In this document: positions 19,155 through 28,578 of the stretch, one piece after another | Position numbering within the stretch: position 1 is the stretch's first letter | Layout of the letters: each line of letters begins with the position of its first letter | From: JAHZKN01 sp965250205 | Lineage (GTDB): Bacteria > Pseudomonadota > Alphaproteobacteria > Rhizobiales > Hyphomicrobiaceae | Reading direction: 5' to 3' | Assembly: GCA_965250205.1 (NCBI GenBank) | Contig: CBDFNK010000009.1 | Location: 5,720-69,719, forward strand | DNA: 64,000 bases | Translations under genes and position numbers: made by a program | Notes under the pieces: generated by a model | The model's database searches: none | Seen by the model: the letters and a program-made list of their open reading frames with translations, nothing else | What the model was told of the DNA's origin: nothing

Positions 19155-19193
19155 TAGATACTTCCTGATTGAGGAACGATTGCACAACCAAAT

Positions 19194-19227
19194 ACCGCCA
19201 GGGGATATGCCTCTGGCGGTGTTTTTT
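19194..19227 (+). terminator. Rho-independent terminator, probably the original rplI terminator
   Basis: The stem ACCGCCAGGGG pairs with CCTCTGGCGGT around the loop ATATG, followed by GTTTTTT. It lies 1.2 kb after rplI with only the IS630 element between, and 168 bp before dnaB, so it most likely ended the ribosomal operon before the insertion. Confidence 0.8.
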
Positions 19228-19394
19228 ATGTCCCCTGCCTGCTCCTTGGGCTTGGCACCCAGGCCGTTCAGCCTGAACATAGGTTGCAAGAGCATCTAAA
19301 ACGTCTCAAAGCACCCTGTTTTTCAGCCTGTGGACAGCTTGGAAAAGTAGGTCGCCAAAAGCCCAGTGGCCGCGACTCATTTAGGTCTTGGCCC

Positions 19395-20897
19395 ATGACA
19401 CAGACACCCCTCCTCCCCGCTGAAAAACTGACCTCTGCTGCTGAATCCGATGAGCCGGTTCTTTTTCGCAAACCACCGCACAACATTGAGGCCGAACAGG
19501 CGCTGTTGGGCGCTATCCTCGTCAACAATGAAGCCCACGACCGGGTTTCTCAGTTTTTGAGCCCGGAACATTTTTATGATCCGCTGCATGGCCAAATCTA
19601 TGATGTTCTGACCAAGCTGATTCAGGCGGGCAAGCAGGCAACCCCAATTACGCTCAAAACCTTTTTTGAGAATGTTGAGCCCATTGATACGCATTTGACC
19701 GTTCCTCAATATTTAGGGCGCCTTGCTGCCAACGCGACGTCTATTCTCAACGTCGAGGAATATGGCCGCACAGTTTATGACCTGGCGACGCGCCGGTCGC
19801 TGATCATGGTCGGCGAAGATATGGTCAACGCAGCCTTTGATAGCCCTGTTGACTATCCTCCAGAACATCAAATTCAAGAAGCGGAAAGCCGCCTCTACGA
19901 CATTGCTGAATCGGGCAAATATGGTCAGGGCTTTGAAAGTTTCGGTTCAGCGCTGACGACAGCCATTGAAGTGGCCAACAGCGCTTATCAGCGCGACGGG
20001 CACCTATCCGGTCTTTCCAGTGGCCTGTCGGATCTCGACGGTAAACTTGGTGGCTTACAGGGGTCGGATTTGATTATTCTTGCCGGTCGACCGTCAATGG
20101 GTAAGACGGCGCTGGCAACCAACATTGCTTACAACGTTGCTCGCGTTTTCAAGTCCGAACAAGCCAGCGACGGCTCGGAACGTGTGCTTGATGGCGCTGT
20201 TGTTGGCTTCTTCTCACTCGAAATGTCGGCTGAGCAGTTGGCAACACGTATTTTGTCTGAGCAGGCTGAAATTTCATCTGAAAAAATCCGCCGTGGCATG
20301 ATCGATGAGGATGAATTCCGTGAATTGGTTCGTGTGTCGCAGGAAATGAGCCGTATTCCGCTTTACATCGACCAAACCGGTGGCATCTCGGTTGCGCAAC
20401 TCGCAGCACGTGCCCGCCGTTTGAAACGGCAAAAAGGTCTCGGCCTTCTGATCGTTGACTATTTGCAATTGCTGACCGGCAACCGACGCTCATCTGAAGG
20501 GCGTGTGCAAGAGGTGACAGAAATCACCACGGGGCTAAAGGCGCTTGCTAAAGAACTTCAAGTGCCGATCATCGCACTGTCACAGCTCTCGCGTCAGGTT
20601 GAACAGCGCGAAGACAAACGCCCACAGCTGTCAGACTTGCGTGAATCCGGTTCGATTGAGCAGGACGCGGACGTTGTCATGTTTGTGTTTCGTGAAGAAT
20701 ACTATGTCGAACGCCAAAAACCGTCTGAGGCCAATGTGGAAGAAATGTTGAAGTGGCAAGAAGAAATGAGCCTGGTGCATGGCAAGGCCGAGGTGATTAT
20801 TGGCAAGCAACGCCACGGCCCAACCGGGACTGTGCCGCTGTCGTTCGAAGCCCGACTCACCCGCTTTGGCAATCTGGCGCGTGACTTTCGTTCCTAA
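19395..20897 (+). CDS. dnaB: Replicative DNA helicase DnaB
   Basis: The protein is 500 residues from ATG 19395 (MTQTPLLP). The open frame continues upstream to 19284, but that leader is not DnaB-like and crosses the promoter region. DnaB is the hexameric 5'-3' helicase at the replication fork. The N-terminal primase-interacting domain is seen at about residues 27-130 (PHNIEAEQALLGAILVNN). The RecA-like motor has Walker A AGRPSMGKTALATN, Walker B LLIVDYLQLL, and the arginine-finger region KHGPTGTV-like (KQRHGPTGTVPLSFEARLTR). Length is normal, with no intein. Confidence 0.97.
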   Translation: MTQTPLLPAEKLTSAAESDEPVLFRKPPHNIEAEQALLGAILVNNEAHDRVSQFLSPEHFYDPLHGQIYDVLTKLIQAGKQATPITLKTFFENVEPIDTHLTVPQYLGRLAANATSILNVEEYGRTVYDLATRRSLIMVGEDMVNAAFDSPVDYPPEHQIQEAESRLYDIAESGKYGQGFESFGSALTTAIEVANSAYQRDGHLSGLSSGLSDLDGKLGGLQGSDLIILAGRPSMGKTALATNIAYNVARVFKSEQASDGSERVLDGAVVGFFSLEMSAEQLATRILSEQAEISSEKIRRGMIDEDEFRELVRVSQEMSRIPLYIDQTGGISVAQLAARARRLKRQKGLGLLIVDYLQLLTGNRRSSEGRVQEVTEITTGLKALAKELQVPIIALSQLSRQVEQREDKRPQLSDLRESGSIEQDADVVMFVFREEYYVERQKPSEANVEEMLKWQEEMSLVHGKAEVIIGKQRHGPTGTVPLSFEARLTRFGNLARDFRS

Positions 20898-20993
20898 ACC
20901 ATTGTGTTCCTAATCTGAACTCCGTTTCTGGGTATAAGACGTGCTGATGAACACGATCAGAAGTTCGCACAAGCCCGGTGTTGAGGGGCTCTG

Positions 20994-22133
20994 ATGGCCG
21001 ACACGCTGAAACTTGGCTCTGGTGAAACAGGGCGTATCAGCATTGACCTTGATGCCATCGCACGCAATTGGCACAGCTTGTCCGAGACGGTTGAGCCTGC
21101 TGAATGTGCCGCGGTTGTGAAAGCCGATGCCTATGGTCTTGGTGCTGCCCGTATTGTTCCAGTCCTTACCCAAGCGGGCTGCACGACATTCTTTGTAGCA
21201 ACCCTTAAGGAAGCAGCGGAAATCAAACCGCTGGTGGCTGAAGGGCGCATCTTTGTGCTGGATGGTGTTTTGCCGGGTAGCGCACCTTCCCTTGCTGAGC
21301 TTGGCATAATCCCGGTTCTTTCAACACTGGAGGAGATCAACGATTGGAGCCAAGAAGCCAAACGGAGCAATCATAAACTACCAGCCGCGTTGCATATCGA
21401 TAGTGGACTAAACCGGTTGGGGCTCTCAGCCGGTGATGTGGTACGTCTCACTCAAGACCAAACGATTTTTGACACCATCCAGGTGGACTTGGTCATGAGC
21501 CACATGGCGTCCGCCGATCAACCCGATGCACCAGAAAACCAGGCGCAATTGACCACGTTCGGACTTTGCCGTGCGCTGCTTCCAAATGCACCCGCAAGCC
21601 TTGCTGCCTCCGATGGTCTGATGCTGGGATCTGCGTTTTATTTCGATCTCGTGCGTCCCGGCTATGCACTTTATGGCGGCCAGGCGTTTCAAGGTGCGAA
21701 AACGCCTGTTGAACCTGTTGTTGAGGTAACGACCAAAATTCTCCAAATCCGTTCTCTCACAAAAGGGGAAACCGTGGGCTACTCTGCCTCCTTCTGCGCG
21801 CCAATGGACATGACGATAGCAATCCTGGCAGCTGGTTACGCAGATGGCATCCCACGTTCAGCAAGTGTGGCGACGGGAGAAACGGGTGGCGCTGTTGCAA
21901 TTGACGGCCATGTGGCCCCGCTTGTTGGCCGGGTTTCCATGGATCTCATCGCTGTTAATGTCAGCCAGGTTCCAAACTACCTCCTGGCCCGTGGCGGGAA
22001 TGTTGAAGTCATCGGGCCAACCTGCACCTTGGACCTCGTTGGTCGGGCGGCTAACACCATTGGTTATGAAATTTTGACCCGGCTCAGCCCGCGTTTTGAG
22101 CGCGTCTACCAGCAACAAGGAGCTGAGACCTAG
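20994..22133 (+). CDS. alr: Alanine racemase
   Basis: A 379-residue pyridoxal-phosphate enzyme that interconverts L- and D-alanine for peptidoglycan. The PLP lysine is in AAVVKADAYGLGA near residue 42. Other family motifs are HIDSGLNRLGL, MSHMASAD, RPGYALYGG and VGRVSMDLIAV, where the catalytic Tyr-bearing GYSASF region lies before it. It lies 96 bp after dnaB and just before radA, the usual dnaB-alr-radA order. Confidence 0.96.
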   Translation: MADTLKLGSGETGRISIDLDAIARNWHSLSETVEPAECAAVVKADAYGLGAARIVPVLTQAGCTTFFVATLKEAAEIKPLVAEGRIFVLDGVLPGSAPSLAELGIIPVLSTLEEINDWSQEAKRSNHKLPAALHIDSGLNRLGLSAGDVVRLTQDQTIFDTIQVDLVMSHMASADQPDAPENQAQLTTFGLCRALLPNAPASLAASDGLMLGSAFYFDLVRPGYALYGGQAFQGAKTPVEPVVEVTTKILQIRSLTKGETVGYSASFCAPMDMTIAILAAGYADGIPRSASVATGETGGAVAIDGHVAPLVGRVSMDLIAVNVSQVPNYLLARGGNVEVIGPTCTLDLVGRAANTIGYEILTRLSPRFERVYQQQGAET

Positions 22134-22136
22134 GCC

Positions 22137-23521
22137 ATGGCAAAGTCAGCAAAGTCTCAATTCGTATGTCAAAGCTGCGGCGGGGTATCGCCGCGCTGGG
22201 TTGGCAAATGCCCCTCGTGCGGGGAATGGAACACGCTTGCCGAAGAAGCAACGGCAGCACCGCCTTCAGGCTCTGGTGCGCGCAAGGTAACACGTGGCGT
22301 GGGGGCCACGTTGGAAACGCTGGCTGGCGGTGCGGAAGAAGCACCCCGCTTTCAATCCGGCATTGAAGAACTTGATCGCGTTGCAGGTGGCGGCATCGTG
22401 CCGGGTTCTGCATTGTTGATTGCCGGAGAGCCTGGCATTGGCAAATCAACGTTGCTGCTTCAGGTTGGCGCGCGTATCGCAGAAGCGGGCCGCAAGGCCT
22501 TGTATTTTTCGGGCGAAGAAGCCACCGCGCAAGTGCGTCTCAGAGCCCAGCGCCTTGGCCTTCAAGACGCACCACTTGCCCTTGCAGCTGAAACCAATTT
22601 GGCAAATATCCTTGCAACACTGCGTGATGACAAACCGGCTGATTTGGTCATCGTCGATTCCGTGCAAACCCTGTGGTCAGATACCTTGGACGCTGCACCG
22701 GGCACGGTCAGCCAAGTGCGCGCCGCTACCCAAGCCCTCATTCGCCATGCCAAAACCGCAGGCAGCGCGTTGCTGCTTGTGGGACACGTTACCAAGGACG
22801 GGCAGATCGCAGGTCCAAAAGTCATTGAACACATGGTCGATACGGTGCTGACTTTTGAAGGCGATCAGGGGCATACCTTTCGCATATTGCGTTCGGTGAA
22901 AAAAAAAAACCGCTTTGGTCCAACAGATGAAATGGGCGTATTCGAAATGAGCGCGGCGGGCTTGTCAGAAGTCCCCAACCCATCTGAATTGTTCTTAGGT
23001 GATCGCTCAGAAACAGCTCCTGGTGCGGCAGTATTTGCAGGCGTCGAAGGCACGCGACCGATCCTCGTTGAAATCCAGGCACTTGTTGCGCCAAGTTCAC
23101 TAGGTACCCCACGCCGCGCGGTAGTGGGATGGGGACACCAGCCGCCTCGCCATGTTGATTGCGGTTCTGGAAACCCGCTGCAATGTTTCGTTTGCCAACC
23201 ATGATGTATTTTTGAATGTTGCAGGTGGGCTCAAAATTACGGAGCCAGCCGCTGATTTGGCTGCCGCTGCCGCCCTACTCTCTTCGCTTTACAATATTGG
23301 CGGTACCTGCAGATCGATTATTCTTCGGTGAAGTGTCCCTATCGGGCGCCATTCGGGCCAGTGCACATGCCGCACTCAGGCTGAAAGAGGCCAAAAAACT
23401 TGGCTTCAAGCACGCTGTGATCTCAGAAAGTGGCGATATCGGCCAAGATGGGGCGAAAATGTCGCTATCACGGCTCTCCAAGCTCAACATGCTTGCCGAC
23501 GAACTTCCGCCATGCCAGTGA
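22137..23521 (+). pseudogene. radA: DNA repair protein RadA, interrupted by two single-base insertions
   Basis: RadA is a RecA-like branch-migration helicase in recombination. The first 330 residues are intact: zinc finger FVCQSCGGVSPRWVGKCPSC, Walker A GEPGIGKSTLLLQ, and KNRFGPTDEMGVF containing the KNRFG motif. Near 23130 an extra G in GGATGGGGACAC breaks the frame; removing it restores GWDTSRLAMLIAVLETRC. A second extra G near 23301 (ATTGGCGGT) must be removed to restore NIAVPADRLFFGEVSLSGA, which then runs to the stop at 23521. The Lon-like domain is otherwise fully conserved. Because the defects are only indels beside short homopolymers, sequencing error is at least as likely as true inactivation. 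Confidence 0.85.
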
Positions 23522-23586
23522 ACCATCCTAAAGTGGAATTCGCGGCTGCCTAATGGGGATTTGCCAACCCGGAGACCATGTGAGCC

Positions 23587-24174
23587 ATGATCGGACCTTT
23601 AACCTACCTTGATGCGTTGGTGATAGCCTTGTGTTTCATTTCCGGCATTCTGGCGATGTACCGCGGCCTGTCACGTGAGCTACTGTCAATCCTGTCGTGG
23701 GTGGTGGCTGGGCTTGCCGTGCTCTATTTCTACTACACCCAAGAAAAAATTGCCGAAGATGTGGCCCGTCAGATGGGCACCCAGGTCCCGATTGCCAAAT
23801 TGCGATCTGCGCAATTATCTTTCTGATTGTCCTGATTTTGTTCATTTGCTGACTTCACGCCTGTCAGATGCTGTGCTCGACAGCGGTGTTGGCATGATTG
23901 ATCGCCTGCTTGTTTTGGTTTTGGTGTCTTACGTGGTTTTTTGATCATTGTTATCTTATTCATGATGGGAGATTGGTTCTTCCTCTCCAGCCATTACCTG
24001 GAAGATCGCAAGGTGGCGACTGAGGACATCCCCGAATGGGTCGATAAAGCTAAATCACGTGATGCGATCGCCAGTACCGGCCGCTCCATCACTGCGCTGT
24101 TGCAGCAGCATGTGCTGCCCATTTTCGACGATTCGAATGCAGCCGAACCGGGCGCTGACCAGCCAACACCTTAA
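23587..24174 (+). pseudogene. cvpA: CvpA-family membrane protein, frameshifted
   Basis: CvpA-type proteins are small four-helix membrane proteins linked to colicin V production and to envelope or purine-related phenotypes. The start is clear (MIGPLTYLDALVIALCFISG). Single missing bases near 23800 (CAAATTGCG), 23840 (TTTTGTTCAT) and 23910 (CTTGTTTTGG) split the gene into three frames; adding one base at each spot gives a continuous CvpA of about 195 residues, including LTSRLSDAVLDSGVGMIDRL and FLIIVILFMMGDWFF. Position upstream of purF matches the conserved cvpA-purF pairing. As for radA, base-calling error is a real possibility. Confidence 0.8.
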
Positions 24175-24472
24175 AGTCGCGCCATGCCTGCCCAAAACGA
24201 CCAGTTTCAAACTGGTCCTCCGTTAACCGCTTCGGCGTGGGATTGGCGTCGGGCTATCTTATTATATCTGTCAATAAGCTTGCAGCCTCGCTTGATTGCC
24301 TCTAGAGCACGCCTAGCGTTTGATCAAACGTAGATAAGTTGGTCTAACAAATCAGAGTAGATCAAATTATCCGCCTTAGATCAGAATCGTTTTATGGCGG
24401 TTTGATCTAGCAAACCATTATGCACGAGGGATCAGCGACCCTTGTCACCGGTTGCGATTGCGGGAGCCAGCC
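24175..24472. other. Intergenic region between cvpA and purF with palindromic repeat
   Basis: 298 bp with no gene. It contains the perfect palindrome CGTTTGATCAAACG at 24317-24330 and nearby GATC-rich segments (GTAGATCAAATTATCC, GGTTTGATCTAG). The text GATAAGTTG here recurs near 18012 beside the IS630 element, so this is probably part of the same intergenic repeat family. The purF promoter should lie here. Confidence 0.55.
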
Positions 24473-25989
24473 ATGCCAGGCGCACCAACGACCCAAGACA
24501 CCACGCCAGCGAGCAATGGAGCCGTCGGCACGGACCACGACACCTGGTCAAGATACGGCGATGATCGATTGCGCGAAGAGGTGCGGTGTCTTCGGTGTCT
24601 TTGGCGCCGCTGATGCAGGGGCCCTAACGGCGCTTGGGCTTCACGCCCTACAGCACCCGCGGCCAGGAAGCAGCCGGTATTGTGACCTATGACGGCGCGC
24701 AATTCCATTCTGACCGTCGCCTCGGACTTGTTGGTGACAACTTCAACAAACAAAGCGTCATCGAACGCCTTAAAGGCGCGATGGCCGTCGGGCACAATCG
24801 CTACTCAACAACGGGCAATTACGATTTTGCGCAATGTGCAACCGTTGTTCGCCGATTTAGACACGGGCGGCTTTGCCATTGCCCACAATGGTAATCTAAC
24901 CAATGCCCTGGAACTGCGCCGCAGCTTGATTTCCTCAGGTGCGATTTGCCAATCCACGTCTGACACCGAAGTCATCCTGCATCTGCTGTCGCGCTCGGAT
25001 AAACGCAGTATCGTGGAACGCTTCGTGGATGCGATTTGTCAAATCGACGGCGCCTACGCACTGGTTGCATTGACAAACGACATGTTGATTGGAGCACGCG
25101 ATCCGGTTGGTATTCGCCCGCTCGTCATCGGAAAGCGTGAAGATGCCTACATTTTAGCTTCAGAAACGTGTGCGCTGGATATCGTTGGTGCTGAATTCGT
25201 GCGCGAAGTTGAAAATGGTGAAATGGTGGTAATCACCAAAGATGGCATTGAAAGCCACCGTCCATTTCCCAAGCGCCCCAGCAAGACCATGTATCTTCGA
25301 TACATTTACTTTGCACGCCCGGATTCAATCATTGATGGGAAATCCGTTTATGACGTGCGCAAGCAAATGGGTGTGCAACTCGCCAAAGAATCGCCTGCAG
25401 ACGTTGATCTGATTGTACCCATCCCAGATTCTGGTGTGCCAGCTGCCATTGGATTTTCGCAACAAGCAGATATTCCGTTTGAATTGGGCATCATTCGCAA
25501 CCACTATGTCGGGCGCACCTTATTGAGCCCGAACAGCGCATCGCCAACTGGGCGTGAAGCTTAAGCACTCCGCGAATGCTGGCATTATTCGGGGCAAGCG
25601 TTTGGTGCTCATTGATGACAGTGTGGTGCGCGGCACAACTTCAAAAAGATCGTCCAATTGATGTATGAAGCAGGTGCGCGTGAAGTGCACATGCGGATCG
25701 CGTCACACCGATCACGCAATCCAGATTTTTATGGTATTGACACACCTGACAAGGAAGATCTGCTCGCCGCGAACCATGATCTTGAAAGCATGCGCGCGTT
25801 TCATGGGCGCGGATAGCTTGGCATTTCTGTCAGTGGATGGCGTTTATTGCGCCGTTGGTCTTGACGGGCGCAACTCACAAAGCCCGCAGTTTACCGACCA
25901 TTGCTTCACAGGCGACTACCCAACACGACTTGCCGACCAAAACGGGCTCCAAGGGCCCACGTCAACTTTCTTTATTGCTGAGTGTATAA
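24473..25989 (+). pseudogene. purF: Amidophosphoribosyltransferase PurF, about nine single-base indels
   Basis: PurF makes phosphoribosylamine from PRPP and glutamine, the first committed step of purine synthesis. ATG 24473 (MPGAPTTQDT) leads to LREE, then an extra G near 24583 precedes CGVFGVFGAADAGALTALGL, whose Cys is the glutaminase nucleophile. Further indels lie near 24665, 24825, 25290, 25530, 25640, 25710, 25800 and 25943. The glutaminase part (FAIAHNGNLTNALELRRSL) and the PRPP part (RLVLIDDSVVRGTTS) are strongly conserved across the breaks, and the restored frame ends at the TAA at 25987. A purine-prototroph gene with only indels and no obvious missense decay points to local sequence error. 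Confidence 0.85.
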
Positions 25990-26097
25990 TCCGAAACCCC
26001 AGCGCGATAGTTAAATAGTGTCCCATTGGAACTGGATAATCTCGTCCGGGGACGATGATGAGAATTGTTTGGTTAAAAGGCATCTGGGTCGGTGAAA

Positions 26098-26886
26098 ATG
26101 GATAGTGAAGCGTTCGCCAGCAATGGCACGGGGGCCCGACAGCGAGTCGCATTGGTGACAGGGGCCTCACGCGGCCCTGGGGCGCGCAACAGCGCTCGAA
26201 CTGGCTACAGCGGGCCTGCATGTCATCATAACCGGGCGCACCATTGGCGCTCTTGAAGAACTTGATGATGAGATCAAGGCGGTTGTGCATCAGCGACGAT
26301 TCTGAAGCTTGATGTTCGCAAAGGCGAATTAATTGATCAACTAGGGCCCAGCATTTACGAGCGCTGGGGACGGCTTGACGTTTTTGTTGCTAACGCTGCT
26401 TTGCTCGGGCCGTTGTCGCCGCTCGGTCATATTACGGCGAGCACATGGGATGACATTATTAACATCAATCTAAATGCGAACTGGCGAATGCTGCGCACGC
26501 TTGATCCGTTGTTGCAGCGCTCGGAGAGCGGTCGTGTCGTGTTCATTTCATCGGGTGCTGCCAGCGGGCGCAACGCCTACTGGGGTCCTTACGCGGTTTC
26601 CAAAGCTGGCCTTGAGGCCTTGGCGCGCACCTATGCTGCCGAAGTGGTTAACACCAAGGTGCGCGCCAATATCGCCAACCCGGGCGCAATGGCCACCGCG
26701 ATGCGGGCCAAAGCCTTCCCAGGAGAAGATGCCACCACGTTGCCAACGCCGTCTGACGTCGCCCCCATGGTGTTCGAACTAACAACACCGGAGTGCACGC
26801 GCCATGATGAACGGATCAGCTACCGGGATTGGAAGCGGATGACACGCGTTGAGCGTGAGGATGCCTCCCTTCAACCAACGAGTTAA
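26098..26886 (+). pseudogene. Short-chain dehydrogenase/reductase, frameshifted near the N-terminus
   Basis: From ATG 26098 the frame gives MDSEAFASNG and then VALVTGASRG, the Rossmann cofactor motif. Indels near 26175-26190 and 26290 break the next 50 residues; corrected, they read as the expected glycine-rich helix, LHVIITGRTIGALEELDDEI and LKLDVRKGELID. From 26401 the frame is intact: NAALLGPLSPLGHI, the catalytic serine in VVFISSGAASG and Tyr-Lys in YAVSKAGLEALART. An SDR follows purF in many Hyphomicrobiales. The substrate is unknown. The defects match those in the three preceding genes. Confidence 0.8.
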
Positions 26887-26959
26887 GCCAGATAGCGATT
26901 TAAATTTTTTGATCGTCGTGTTGTGCGAGCAAAGAGTTTGGTCACCGGTGTGCAGCAAC

Positions 26960-27757
26960 CTAAAACAATATTTCCATACCATCGAACGCCGGCTCAACCC
27001 CGTTGGGCAATTCGCGCACGAGAGTAGCGTAGTCCAGGTCACCCGTCATATGCGTGAGGATGGCACGCTTTGGCTTCAAACGCTCGATCCAGGCCAGCGC
27101 TTTCTTGACATGAAAATGGCTAACGTGAGGCTCATAGCGCAGGGCATCGACAATCCACAAATCCAACCCTTCAAGGTTTGAAACAACATCTTCATCAAGA
27201 TCACTGACATCGGGTGAATAGGCCAGATTGCCAAACCGAAAGCCCAATGAAGGCAATTTTCCATGGTGTTGAGGGATGGCAGCAACGTCAATGTCGCCGC
27301 CCTCACCTGCGATCGTGAAGCAGGCATCTGAAGCAATAATTTTACCGTTCAATATCGCGGGATACCCACCCTTCTCTTTGCCGTCGAAGCAATACCCGAA
27401 GCGGCTCATCACGCTGGCGCCGGTGTCAGCGTCAAAGTAACATGTGACGCGTTTCTTCTGGGTATAAGCGACCATGCGCAGATCATCAATGCCGTGGGTA
27501 TGGTCTGCGTGGTCATGGGTAAACAAGACGCCATCCAAGGCTTCAGTGCGCGTTGCCAATAACTGCTCACGCAAATCTGGTGGCGTATCGACAAGCAGGC
27601 GGGTTGCACGGCCCTTATCTTGAAATTGCTCAACCAGCACCGCACACCGGCGACGCCTGTTCTTTGGGTTTTCTGGATCACATCGGCCCCAACGAGAGCC
27701 AATGCGTGGCACGCCCCCAGACGATCCACAGCCGAGAATTGTTAACCTTCGTCTCAT
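26960..27757 (-). CDS. MBL-fold metallo-hydrolase (PhnP-like)
   Basis: A 265-residue metallo-beta-lactamase-fold protein. The N-terminus LTILGCGSSGGVPRIG and the metal-binding motif THDHADHTHGIDDLR (HxHxDH) are typical of the PhnP/lipoate-ligase-associated group; further metal ligands are likely in IPQHHGK, SDLDEDV and LTHMTGDLDY. In this clade the common relatives are uncharacterised phosphodiesterase-like hydrolases. It overlaps tatD by 4 bp and is the last gene of the rlpA-to-MBL block. It converges with the SDR gene. Confidence 0.88.
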   Translation of the reverse strand: MRRRLTILGCGSSGGVPRIGSRWGRCDPENPKNRRRRCAVLVEQFQDKGRATRLLVDTPPDLREQLLATRTEALDGVLFTHDHADHTHGIDDLRMVAYTQKKRVTCYFDADTGASVMSRFGYCFDGKEKGGYPAILNGKIIASDACFTIAGEGGDIDVAAIPQHHGKLPSLGFRFGNLAYSPDVSDLDEDVVSNLEGLDLWIVDALRYEPHVSHFHVKKALAWIERLKPKRAILTHMTGDLDYATLVRELPNGVEPAFDGMEILF

Positions 27758-28578
27758 GCGCCGCGAACTGCCTCATATGTGTCAGGCAATCGGGCGGCGT
27801 CGCGCGGCACCTTTTTAAACAGGTTAAAAAAGTTGACTGTTGTGGCGTCAGCGAGTTCAGCAACCTCCAGCCCGCGCGCGTCTGCAACGACTTTGGCGGT
27901 GTGGGCGACAAACGCCGGTTCATTGGTCTTACCGCGAAAAGGTACAGGCGCCAGATAGGGTGCGTCGGTCTCGACCAAAATGGATTGCAAGGGGAGTTCT
28001 CCAGCCAGTTCACGCAGCTCCGGTGCCGCCTTAAAACTGACAATGCCTGAGAAGGATACCGTCAAGCCAAGGTCGACAGCTCTGTGCGCCATCTTTTTGC
28101 CGCCGGTGAAGCAGTGCAGTATGGCTGGAAAATCGCCGTTCTTTTTCTCGTCTTCTAAAATCGCAATCGTATCTTCATCTGCAGAGCGTGCGTGGATCTC
28201 GAGAGGCAAGCCAGTTTCGCGTGCGGCTGCAATATGATTGCGAAACCCTTCCGCCTGCGCTTCGGGCGTAGAGTTGTCGTAGTGATAGTCAAGGCCTGCT
28301 TCACCTATTGCTACCACTTTGGGATGGGCTGCAAGGCGCACAATTTCATCAACTGGAATATCCAGTTCTTCATGGGCATTGTGCGGGTGTGTGCCCACGG
28401 AACAAAATACATTGTCAAACTGGGTGGCAACACCAAGCACTTGGTCAAACTTGCGGATACGCGTTGAGATTGTCACCATCAGGCCGACGCCAGCGCCACC
28501 TGCCCGCGCCACAACGCCGTTGAGGTCGTCCGCAAAGTCGGGAAAATCGAGATGGCAGTGGTGATCAACCAGCATCAA
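27754..28578 (-). CDS. tatD: TatD-family metal-dependent DNase
   Basis: A 274-residue TIM-barrel nuclease of the TatD/YcfH family. It starts with MLVDHHCHLDFPDF, whose HxH binds metal; the later GEAGLDYHYDN, LEIHARSADED, ILHCFTGG and VETDAPYLAPVPFRG segments supply the remaining ligands and substrate pocket. In this gene order it is usually the YcfH-type paralogue next to metG. Overlaps of 4 bp with both metG and the MBL gene show translational coupling. Confidence 0.94.
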   Translation of the reverse strand: MMLVDHHCHLDFPDFADDLNGVVARAGGAGVGLMVTISTRIRKFDQVLGVATQFDNVFCSVGTHPHNAHEELDIPVDEIVRLAAHPKVVAIGEAGLDYHYDNSTPEAQAEGFRNHIAAARETGLPLEIHARSADEDTIAILEDEKKNGDFPAILHCFTGGKKMAHRAVDLGLTVSFSGIVSFKAAPELRELAGELPLQSILVETDAPYLAPVPFRGKTNEPAFVAHTAKVVADARGLEVAELADATTVNFFNLFKKVPRDAARLPDTYEAVRGA

